Source: an uncultured Streptococcus sp. (lineage in GTDB: Bacteria > Bacillota > Bacilli > Lactobacillales > Streptococcaceae). Taken from it: a DNA stretch of 27,860 nucleotides. The translations under genes were made by a program, and so were the position numbers. Shown piece after piece: positions 16,223 through 22,281 of the stretch. The notes beneath the pieces were generated by a model, which was not told the DNA's origin, made no database searches, and was given only the letters and a program-made list of their open reading frames with translations. The DNA is taken from contig CABSRC010000006.1 in assembly GCA_902480035.1 (NCBI GenBank), forward strand, positions 1-27,860, given 5' to 3'. How positions within the stretch are numbered: the stretch's first letter is position 1; every line of letters starts with the position of its first letter.

Positions 16223-16948
16223 ATGAGATTAGATCAATTGATGGCAGACCATCAGTACGCTCGCAAAGACATCAAACAACTTCTAGCCCGAAGGCAAATC
16301 TTGGTCGATCACCTACCAGCTCAAAAGCTATCCCAAAACATCGACCCTGGACTCCAACAGATCCAAATAGGATCAAAGACCATTCAGGAACCGCGTCACC
16401 ACTACTACATGCTCCATAAACCAATCGGGGCAGTGACTGCCAAAAGAGATGCACACCATCCAACGGTGATCGATCTAGTAGATCCCCAGCAAGAGTACCC
16501 AAATCTTTATCCGCTTGGTCGCCTCGATCGCGATACGAGTGGCTTACTCCTCATCACAGATAATGGTCCCCTAGGTTTTCAACTGCTCCATCCTCAATAT
16601 CATGTGGAGAAAGTCTATGAGGTAGAAGTCAACGGTCCGCTCTATGGCCCCCACATCGAACAATTTCAGAATGGGATTTCATTCACAGACGGCCCCATCT
16701 GTAAGCCTGCTTCCTTAACCATTCTAGAAAGTAGCCCTAGCTACAGCAAGGCCCAGGTCCGAATCTCAGAAGGAAAATACCACCAAGTGAAAAAGATGTT
16801 CTTAGCCATTGGCGTCAAAGTAATGACCTTAAAACGCTTGTCTTTTGGTCCCTTCACCTTGGATCCTCAGTTAGCCCCTGGCGAAGGCCGGCCTTTGAAT
16901 GAAGTAGAGCTCACTTGGATCAAAGATTCCCTTGAAAAAACGAGATAA
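16223..16948 (+). CDS. rsuA: RsuA-type 16S rRNA pseudouridine synthase
   Basis: This 241-residue enzyme isomerises a uridine to pseudouridine in rRNA. An N-terminal S4 RNA-binding domain (MRLDQLMADHQYARKDIKQL) is followed by the RsuA/RluB catalytic domain with the motif GRLDRDTSGLLLIT, whose second Asp is the catalytic residue. KPIGAVTA and EGKYHQVKKMF complete the family pattern. The length fits RsuA (16S U516 type) better than the longer RluB. The start at 16223 has GAGG 7 bases upstream and matches the domain boundary; an open frame extends about 90 bases further upstream but encodes no family sequence. It ends in a bidirectional terminator shared with the rhodanese gene. Confidence 0.92.
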   Translation: MRLDQLMADHQYARKDIKQLLARRQILVDHLPAQKLSQNIDPGLQQIQIGSKTIQEPRHHYYMLHKPIGAVTAKRDAHHPTVIDLVDPQQEYPNLYPLGRLDRDTSGLLLITDNGPLGFQLLHPQYHVEKVYEVEVNGPLYGPHIEQFQNGISFTDGPICKPASLTILESSPSYSKAQVRISEGKYHQVKKMFLAIGVKVMTLKRLSFGPFTLDPQLAPGEGRPLNEVELTWIKDSLEKTR

Positions 16949-16990
16949 AAAAGCTCTAACTACACATCTGGTGCAGTTAGAGCTCTTTTT
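16946..16990. terminator. Bidirectional terminator between rsuA and the rhodanese gene
   Basis: A 10-bp perfect stem, agctctaact (16952-16961) with agttagagct (16975-16984), contains an inner cac/gtg helix. It is flanked by an A-run (16947-16952) and a T-run (16985-16989), so it works on both strands for the two convergent genes. Confidence 0.85.
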
Positions 16991-16991
16991 A

Positions 16992-17375
16992 TTAGGCGTC
17001 TTTTTTCACTTTCCCATTCCAAGAATCTAGACCATAAGACAAAACATAAATGTCTGTATAGCCCTGTTTCTTGAGATAAAGGGCCGCATTGGTCACACGA
17101 GAACTACGGCTATTCTCATAGAGCAAAATCGGTTTGTCTTTGCGCAAGGCCGCAAGGCTCAACTTCAACTGAGTAGAAGGAATGTTGCGCGCTCCTAAAA
17201 TGTGCTTGGTATGAAACTCAACTGGCTCTCGCAAGTCAATCAACTGCCCCTTACGAATCAACTCTTCAAAAGCGGCATTGTCCACAAATTTAGCAGCTTT
17301 ACGGATGCGGAAATAATTAAAGGCCATCCATCCAACTACTCCTAAAACAACCAACCAAAAAATGATATTTCCCAT
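16992..17375 (-). CDS. Membrane-anchored rhodanese-like protein lacking the catalytic cysteine
   Basis: This 127-residue protein has one N-terminal membrane segment (about residues 4-20) and a cytoplasmic rhodanese fold (about 31-122). Rhodanese landmarks are present: LIDLREPVEFHTKHILGARNIP at about 45-66 (CH2A-like motif) and the C-terminal GLDSWNG. At the active-site loop, where active enzymes have YCRSGxRS, this protein reads YENSRSSR (86-93), so Glu87 replaces the sulfur-carrying Cys. The whole protein contains no cysteine. It therefore cannot be a classical sulfurtransferase and is more likely a binding or scaffold module. The start overlaps the yqgQ stop by one base (TAATG), so the two are a coupled pair. 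Confidence 0.88.
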   Translation of the reverse strand: MGNIIFWLVVLGVVGWMAFNYFRIRKAAKFVDNAAFEELIRKGQLIDLREPVEFHTKHILGARNIPSTQLKLSLAALRKDKPILLYENSRSSRVTNAALYLKKQGYTDIYVLSYGLDSWNGKVKKDA

Positions 17376-17593
17376 TACTCTACCTCACTCTTTTTCAAAA
17401 ATTCTAATTCTTGCTTGTGCTCTCTTCTTAAAACGGTATCGGCTTCTAAATAATCGAGCCGCTCCATCAAGCCTGCATCATAAAGACGTTGAAGCTCAAT
17501 TTTCATCAATTCGATGTCATAGAGGCGCTTCCCCACATAAATGATGATTCCAAAACGTTTTAAAAATTGTTGAACATCATACAGGTTTTTCAT
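17375..17593 (-). CDS. yqgQ: YqgQ family protein (DUF910)
   Basis: A small (72-residue) cytoplasmic protein of the YqgQ/DUF910 family, recognisable from KNLYDVQQFLKRFGIIIYVG, then DIELMKIELQRLYDAGLM and RREHK. The family is a short helical bundle of unproven function, sometimes suggested to bind nucleic acid. I choose the ATG at 17593 (MKNLYDV) rather than the ATG two codons upstream because it gives the usual family N-terminus. A promoter places transcription start at or within a few bases of this ATG, so the mRNA may be leaderless; no ribosome binding site is visible. It is translationally coupled to the rhodanese-like gene downstream. Confidence 0.88.
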   Translation of the reverse strand: MKNLYDVQQFLKRFGIIIYVGKRLYDIELMKIELQRLYDAGLMERLDYLEADTVLRREHKQELEFLKKSEVE

Positions 17594-17600
17594 GTTCATT

Positions 17601-17629
17601 ATTGTATCAAATTTAGAAAGGCTTTACAA
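17601..17629 (-). promoter_or_regulatory. Promoter of yqgQ-rhodanese operon
   Basis: On the minus strand the -35 is TTGTAA (17624-17629). A 17-base spacer leads to the -10, TACAAT (17601-17606). Expected start is 17593-17595, coinciding with the yqgQ ATG. It is divergent from the competence box at 17666-17673. Confidence 0.6.
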
Positions 17630-17665
17630 GATTTTCAAGTAAATGAGGTGATTTTTCGATTTGTT

Positions 17666-17673
17666 TACGAATA
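17666..17673 (+). promoter_or_regulatory. SigX (ComX) competence box, cin-box/com-box
   Basis: TACGAATA is an exact match to the streptococcal SigX (ComX) recognition element, preceded by a T-rich tract (TTTTTCG at 17652-17658). It lies 7 bases before the ATG of the prepilin peptidase, so the gene should be induced in the late competence phase. In pneumococcus the homologous gene (cclA) is a known late competence gene. Confidence 0.85.
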
Positions 17674-17680
17674 AATAAGT

Positions 17681-18340
17681 ATGATCAACTTTTATTTTTT
17701 TACCATCGGTACTTGTTTCGCCTCTTTTTTGGGACTAGTGGTCGATCGCTTCCCAAACCAATCCATTCTCACTCCTCGCAGTCATTGCGATCACTGCCAG
17801 CACGTCCTTGGCGTTTGGGATCTGATTCCTATTCTCTCGCAACTACTGCATCGTTTTCGCTGTCGCTATTGTCATCAGACCTACCCATTTTGGTACTGCC
17901 TTTTTGAGATCTGGTGTGGCCTGATCTTCTTAGCCTGTGCCAATGGTTTTCTTTCTCTTCCTCAACTTCTGACGTTACTCGGATCTGCTGTTTTAGCCAT
18001 CTATGACCTACGCTTTATGGAATACCCCTTGGCCATCTGGTGTTGTCTCCATGCCTTAGTCCTCTTTTTATCCGGTAGTAATCTCCTCATGCTGGTCTTT
18101 TTACTCCTTGCGATCGGTGCCCACTTTTTCTTTATTGGAATGGGGGCGGGAGATTTTCTCTTACTCGCCACCTTCTCACTGACCTTTTCTTCTACCAAGA
18201 TCCTCATTCTCATCCAGATTGCATCCATCTTAGGCATGCTCTTCTTTGCCCTCAAAAAAGAAAGAGACCGGATTCCTTTTGTTCCCTGTCTCTTTCTCAG
18301 TTATCACGTTTTACTTCTTTATACGATGTTTTTTAGATAA
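17681..18340 (+). CDS. cclA: Type IV prepilin peptidase (competence)
   Basis: This 219-residue polytopic membrane aspartyl protease (family A24) cleaves, and in many species N-methylates, type IV pilin-like precursors; in streptococci it matures the ComG pseudopilins of the DNA-uptake pilus. The N-terminal domain keeps the zinc-binding cysteine pairs (C36/C39 and C61/C64). The catalytic aspartates are D109 in AIYDLRFMEYP and D158 in the GxGD motif GMGAGD. About seven hydrophobic segments are visible. The ATG at 17681 is the only start that retains the SFxxVxxxRxP-like motif (SFLGLVVDRFP). It lies so close to the SigX box that the mRNA is probably leaderless. The gene is convergent with trpB, 7 bases apart, with no terminator between them. 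Confidence 0.93.
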   Translation: MINFYFFTIGTCFASFLGLVVDRFPNQSILTPRSHCDHCQHVLGVWDLIPILSQLLHRFRCRYCHQTYPFWYCLFEIWCGLIFLACANGFLSLPQLLTLLGSAVLAIYDLRFMEYPLAIWCCLHALVLFLSGSNLLMLVFLLLAIGAHFFFIGMGAGDFLLLATFSLTFSSTKILILIQIASILGMLFFALKKERDRIPFVPCLFLSYHVLLLYTMFFR

Positions 18341-18347
18341 GCTCTTC

Positions 18348-19535
18348 TTATTTTGCAGCTTTTGCTTCCAAATAATCGGCAATTGCAGCCACGTCCTTAT
18401 CTCCACGTCCAGAAACGTTAATGATGATAATCTTGTCATTGTCCAATTGTGGAGCACGTTTGACCGCTTCTGCAATCGCATGTGAGCTTTCAATGGCTGG
18501 AAGGATCCCTTCTGTCTTACTGAGAAGAAGAAGAGCTTCTACTGCTTCATCATCTGTCGCTGCTACATATTCAACACGACCAGAATCTTTAAAGAAGGCA
18601 TGCTCTGGACCAACCCCTGGGTAGTCCAAACCAGCAGAGATCGAGTACACTGGCGCTACTTTTCCATCTTCGCCAAAGACAGCGTAAGTCTTCATGCCAT
18701 CGACAACTCCAACAGTCCCTTTGGTCATGGTAGCGGCGTGCTGATCGGTATCCAAGCCATGACCAGCTGCTTCTACCCCAATCAAACCGACTTCCTCTTC
18801 TGCAACATATTCAGAAAAGGCACCGATGGCATTGGAGCCACCACCAACACAGGCAATCACATAGTCTGGCAAACGACCTTCTTTTTCCAAGATTTGACGT
18901 TTAGACTCTTCGCTGATCACTTTTTGGAATTCATGCACAATGGTTGGGTAAGGGTGAGGTCCAACAGCAGAACCCAAAACGTAAAAGGCATCGAGGTCTG
19001 CCATCCATGCTCCAAACGCAGCATCAACGGCGTCTTTCAAGGTCTTGGTTCCTGTTTCAACCGCATGAACGGTTGCCCCCATCATTTCCATGCGGAAGAC
19101 ATTGAGACGTTGACGCTCCACGTCTTCTGCCCCCATGTAGACATCACAAGCCATACCAAATTTAGCTGCCGCAGCTGCTGTAGCGACACCGTGTTGACCT
19201 GCTCCTGTTTCAGCAATCACGCGCGTTTTTCCCATGCGCTTAGCCAATAGGATTTGCCCCAAAACATTATTCAATTTATGCGAACCTAGGTGATTCAAGT
19301 CTTCGCGCTTCAAATAAATTTTTGCCCCACCTAAATGCTCTGTTAAACTTTCTGCAAAGTAGAGTGGTGTTTCGCGTCCAGAATAGTCTTTCAAATAATG
19401 TTTGTATTCTGCAATAAATTCTGGGTCATTTTTATACTGTTCAAAGGTTTCCTCTAATTGATTGAGCAAGTTTTGAATGGGTTCTGGTACGAAAGATCCA
19501 CCAAATTGTCCGAAATAGCCTTTTGTCTCTGTCAT
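18348..19535 (-). CDS. trpB: Tryptophan synthase beta chain, orphan
   Basis: TrpB (395 residues) is a PLP enzyme that condenses indole with L-serine to tryptophan. Lys87 (in NHLGSHKLNN) forms the internal aldimine, Glu109 (AETGAGQHG) is the catalytic acid-base, and GGGSNAIG binds the PLP phosphate. The numbering matches the Salmonella enzyme. It is of the TrpB1 type by length and motifs. The usual HTGxHKxN motif has Leu for Thr here. No trpA or other trp gene lies next to it: vanZ is upstream and the prepilin peptidase downstream. Control is by a T-box with a probable Trp specifier. Without a nearby indole source it may salvage external indole, or pair with a trpA elsewhere in the genome. Confidence 0.95.
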   Translation of the reverse strand: MTETKGYFGQFGGSFVPEPIQNLLNQLEETFEQYKNDPEFIAEYKHYLKDYSGRETPLYFAESLTEHLGGAKIYLKREDLNHLGSHKLNNVLGQILLAKRMGKTRVIAETGAGQHGVATAAAAAKFGMACDVYMGAEDVERQRLNVFRMEMMGATVHAVETGTKTLKDAVDAAFGAWMADLDAFYVLGSAVGPHPYPTIVHEFQKVISEESKRQILEKEGRLPDYVIACVGGGSNAIGAFSEYVAEEEVGLIGVEAAGHGLDTDQHAATMTKGTVGVVDGMKTYAVFGEDGKVAPVYSISAGLDYPGVGPEHAFFKDSGRVEYVAATDDEAVEALLLLSKTEGILPAIESSHAIAEAVKRAPQLDNDKIIIINVSGRGDKDVAAIADYLEAKAAK

Positions 19536-19631
19536 GATTGTGTCCTCTTTTCTATATCTTCAATCCTGTTTATGATCCTTTTCTCTCGCTGGCCCTTTGA
19601 GCTGCAGTCTCACTGGGTTTCTTTGAGATAC

Positions 19632-19889
19632 AAAAAACCTCACACAGAAAAATCTGTGTGAGGACGATTCGATACCGCGGTGCCACCTCAATTGTAGGAA
19701 GCTATTTTTTCTCCTACATCTCTGACCTGTCTAACAACAGGGTGCACGATAAGGTGTGCTCACCGAATTTTTATTGTTTCAAATTCATCATCATAAACGC
19801 ATCAGCCCATTTCAAGATTCACCACTGCTTGTTCGCAATCACCACAAGCTCCCTGGAAGTGAGAAAAATCTCTACTTTTCTGATGTCTT
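19632..19889 (-). promoter_or_regulatory. T-box leader (probable tRNA-Trp) of trpB
   Basis: On the minus strand stem I is closed by CATCAG/CTGATG, carries AGTAGAGA on its 5' side, and shows TGG on the 3' side (19807-19809, in GAAATGGGCTGATG). TGG is the Trp codon and is followed by a purine, as expected for a specifier. The T-box AGGTGGCACCGCGG is at 19675-19688. The terminator is an 11-bp perfect stem, cctcacacaga (19638-19648) with tctgtgtgagg (19653-19663), followed by six Us. Uncharged tRNA-Trp should open trpB transcription. T-box identity is certain; Trp specificity is well supported by position. About 96 bases between the terminator and trpB hold only the ribosome binding site GAGG and no recognisable feature. 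Confidence 0.93.
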
Positions 19890-19895
19890 GAAGCT

Positions 19896-19924
19896 ATTAT
19901 AGCTCCCGCTTCTGACTTTGTCAA
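19896..19924 (-). promoter_or_regulatory. Consensus promoter of the trpB T-box transcript
   Basis: A perfect TTGACA (19919-19924) and perfect TATAAT (19896-19901) are spaced 17 bases apart on the minus strand. Expected start is near 19889, just before the stem I closing helix. No operator is obvious, so control rests on the T-box. Confidence 0.92.
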
Positions 19925-19959
19925 CAAAAATTTTAAAAAGGAGCTAAAATGTTCGGATT

Positions 19960-20463
19960 TTATATTTTTCCATCTTCTGCTAGCAATCGTGCTCGGAGAT
20001 ACTGAAATACTAGATAAGCCAAGTAAGCCCCTAAGGTATTGGTCCACAAATCATCTAACTCAAAGACACGATTGGCATCAAACAAGAGATCTAAGAGAAC
20101 TTGGCTAGATTCAATCCACAAGCTCATGGCAAAGCCGAAGAACAAGACCCTTTTGCGACTCCTCAACCAGGGCCATAGCCAGAGAAGTTGAAAGACAAGC
20201 GGGCTTAACAAAAAGACATTGGCTATGTTTTGGAGAATGACCTTGATCAGTTGGATGACACTGGTGATCTGGCCAAAATTCATCAACGAATTAAGTGGAA
20301 CCAGTAGGACAACAATACGACCAAAATGTTGAATTCCCGGTGTTTCCATACCTGGCTCTGGCTGTTGAGGCAAAAAACACATCAGGCACAAGAGGATAAA
20401 ATAGAAGAAGCTGCCACTCTGTAACAGCCTTCTTCCTCTCTTTGTTAGTTCTGTTTGATTCAT
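19960..20463 (-). CDS. VanZ family membrane protein
   Basis: A 167-residue integral membrane protein with about four hydrophobic segments and the VanZ-family C-terminal motif VFELDDLWTNTLGAYLAY. VanZ-like proteins are widespread in Firmicutes; one confers low-level teicoplanin resistance, but most, including this chromosomal one, have no known role. I take the ATG at 20463 (MNQTELTKRG), which has GAGG upstream, in preference to a TTG further up inside rlmN. It follows rlmN by 10 bases and is the last gene of the yutD-rlmN-vanZ unit. No strong terminator is visible after it; the trpB promoter begins about 35 bases downstream. Confidence 0.85.
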   Translation of the reverse strand: MNQTELTKRGRRLLQSGSFFYFILLCLMCFLPQQPEPGMETPGIQHFGRIVVLLVPLNSLMNFGQITSVIQLIKVILQNIANVFLLSPLVFQLLWLWPWLRSRKRVLFFGFAMSLWIESSQVLLDLLFDANRVFELDDLWTNTLGAYLAYLVFQYLRARLLAEDGKI

Positions 20464-20473
20464 CAGCCCTCGT

Positions 20474-21562
20474 TTAAGGTTGTGCTTGTTGAACAATCGC
20501 TTTCTCCCGATCCCGTTTCATCGTATTTGAACGCAATTGGCCACAGGCAGCATCAATATCTGTACCGTGCTCTTGACGCACCACACAGTTGACACCTTGT
20601 TTTTTCAAGGTATCATAGAAGGCCATAACCCGTTCTTTTGGACTCCGGCTATATTGGTCATGCTCACTGACGGGATTGTAAGGAATCAAGTTAACATAAG
20701 ACAATTTCTTGATGTTCTTGAGTAATTCTGCCAACTCCAAGGCTTGCTCAACCCCATCATTGACTTCATTCAACATGATGTACTCAAAGGTCACCCGACG
20801 GTTCGTGGTCTCGATATAGTATTCAATCGCCGCAAACAATTTTTCAATCGGGAAAGCCCGGTTGATTTTCATAATACTAGAGCGCAAGTCATTGTTTGGA
20901 GCATGTAGAGACACTGCCAAATTGACCTGAACACCTTCATTTGCAAAGTCGCGAATTTTATGGGCCAAACCAGAGGTTGATACGGTAATATGACGAGCCC
21001 CAATCGCTAGACCTTTATCATCGTTGACGGTCCGGATAAATTTCAAGACATTGTTATAGTTGTCAAATGGTTCTCCGATCCCCATGACAACGATATGGCT
21101 GACCCGTTCATCTTGACCCCGTTCGTCAAAGTATTTTTGGACCAACATGATTTGAGACACGATTTCCCCATTGTTCAAATCGCGTTGTTTTTTGATCAAA
21201 CCTGAAGCACAGAAGGTACAACCGATATTGCATCCGACCTGAGTCGTTACACAGACAGATAAACCATAGTGCTGACGCATCAAAACCGTCTCAATCAACA
21301 TGCCGTCTGGCAATTCAAAGAGATATTTGACTGTTCCATCTGCTGACTCTTGCACGATCCGTTGCTTGAGTGGGTTGACAACGAATTGATCATTTAACTT
21401 CGCAATTAAGTCCTTAGAAAGGTTGGTCATTTCTTCGAAAGACTGGACACGTTTACGATAGAGCCATTCCCAGATTTGTGCTGCACGGAATTTCTTTTCG
21501 CCGTTTTCTTCCGCCCAATCAATCATATCTTGGCGTGTTAAACTATAAATGGATGGTTTCAT
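20474..21562 (-). CDS. rlmN: Dual-specificity rRNA/tRNA adenine-C2 methyltransferase RlmN
   Basis: RlmN (362 residues) is a radical SAM enzyme that methylates C2 of A2503 in 23S rRNA and A37 in some tRNAs. The iron-sulfur cluster motif CNIGCTFCAS (CxxxCxxC) is near residues 109-118. The C-terminal catalytic cysteines occur in NCVVRQEHGTDIDAACGQL, including the methylated Cys of the AACGQL motif. The N-terminal accessory domain (FRAAQIWEWLY) is typical. It starts 6 bases after yutD, forming an operon. All key residues are present, so it is expected to be active. Confidence 0.97.
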   Translation of the reverse strand: MKPSIYSLTRQDMIDWAEENGEKKFRAAQIWEWLYRKRVQSFEEMTNLSKDLIAKLNDQFVVNPLKQRIVQESADGTVKYLFELPDGMLIETVLMRQHYGLSVCVTTQVGCNIGCTFCASGLIKKQRDLNNGEIVSQIMLVQKYFDERGQDERVSHIVVMGIGEPFDNYNNVLKFIRTVNDDKGLAIGARHITVSTSGLAHKIRDFANEGVQVNLAVSLHAPNNDLRSSIMKINRAFPIEKLFAAIEYYIETTNRRVTFEYIMLNEVNDGVEQALELAELLKNIKKLSYVNLIPYNPVSEHDQYSRSPKERVMAFYDTLKKQGVNCVVRQEHGTDIDAACGQLRSNTMKRDREKAIVQQAQP

Positions 21563-21568
21563 TCTTTC

Positions 21569-22144
21569 TTACTCCTCTTTTTGACGAATCACAAAATGAC
21601 GTTTGTTGTTCGTCTTCGTTGTTTTTTTAGTTTCAGCAGACGGTCTTGTTTTTTTCGAGTTATTCGTTGACTGTCCCTTGTCGCGTTCTCGTTTTTGGAA
21701 ACGATCTTTTTGTTTGCGATTGCGCGAACGCTTTTTCGGCTCTCTTTCTTCTGATTGAGCTTTTTTGACTGGTGATTTCTTATCAAAAGAAGCACGATGA
21801 GGCTCCTTATTTTCAAGGACAAAATAAGCACAACCATAGCTACAATATTCTAACAAATAATCATCTAAGCGACTTAGTTTATCCATCGTTGCAACATCGC
21901 GCTCTTCCTTATAAAAGCCACGCAAGCGCAACTGCTCATTGCTCCAATCACCAACAATGTAATCAAACTTGGTTAAAATCTCAGAAAATCGCTGACCAAA
22001 AACGGTCGCATCAAATGCTTCCTTCTCATTTTTCAACAGCTCAAAGGAGAGGTTTTCTGAAAGGATCTGGTCTCCTACCTGACGAAACACAGGTCCAGGA
22101 AATTTATTGTAATTATATAATTCAGGGTCAATCTCTTTTCGCAT
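21569..22144 (-). CDS. yutD: YutD family protein with long basic C-terminal tail
   Basis: This 191-residue cytoplasmic protein carries a YutD-like (DUF1027) domain at about residues 25-118 (FDYIVGDWSNEQLRLRGFY, then CSYGCAYFVLENKE). After that comes a low-complexity tail (about 120-185) very rich in Lys, Arg, Thr and Asn, resembling a flexible RNA-binding or ribosome-binding extension. Function is unproven. It is the first gene of the yutD-rlmN-vanZ unit, and pairing with rlmN hints at an RNA-related job (inference). The ATG at 22144 has GAAGGAAC upstream. Confidence 0.85.
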   Translation of the reverse strand: MRKEIDPELYNYNKFPGPVFRQVGDQILSENLSFELLKNEKEAFDATVFGQRFSEILTKFDYIVGDWSNEQLRLRGFYKEERDVATMDKLSRLDDYLLEYCSYGCAYFVLENKEPHRASFDKKSPVKKAQSEEREPKKRSRNRKQKDRFQKRERDKGQSTNNSKKTRPSAETKKTTKTNNKRHFVIRQKEE

Positions 22145-22182
22145 AGTGTTCCTTCATCAAAATCTATTTACTGTAACACTTT

Positions 22183-22191
22183 ATTTTATCA
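22183..22191 (-). promoter_or_regulatory. Extended -10 promoter of the yutD-rlmN-vanZ unit
   Basis: Minus-strand TGATAAAAT (hexamer TAAAAT at 22183-22188) lies about 40 bases before the yutD ATG and downstream of the terminator closing the histidine kinase gene. The -35 is weak. Confidence 0.5.
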
Positions 22192-22247
22192 TAAATTTGA
22201 TGACTTGCGACAGATTTGGCTAGAAAAGAGTTGAAATTCCTTTGACA

Positions 22248-22281
22248 GCAAAAAGAGACAAAGAAGGCAATCTTTGTCTCT
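22248..22281 (-). terminator. Strong terminator of the redox/two-component operon
   Basis: A perfect 11-bp stem is formed by agagacaaaga (22254-22264) and tctttgtctct (22271-22281) with a 6-base loop, followed on the minus strand by a U-run. The stem starts inside the stop codon of the histidine kinase gene. Confidence 0.9.

Noticed and set aside
16992..17375. Active thiosulfate sulfurtransferase
   Set aside because: The sulfur-carrying cysteine is replaced by Glu and the protein contains no cysteine.
18341..18347. Terminator between trpB and the prepilin peptidase
   Set aside because: Only 7 bases separate the convergent stop codons and no stem-loop with a U-run is present, so transcripts probably overlap.
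19960..20463. Glycopeptide resistance gene
   Set aside because: The gene belongs to the VanZ-like family but lies in a housekeeping rlmN operon with no van ligase or regulator genes; resistance cannot be claimed.
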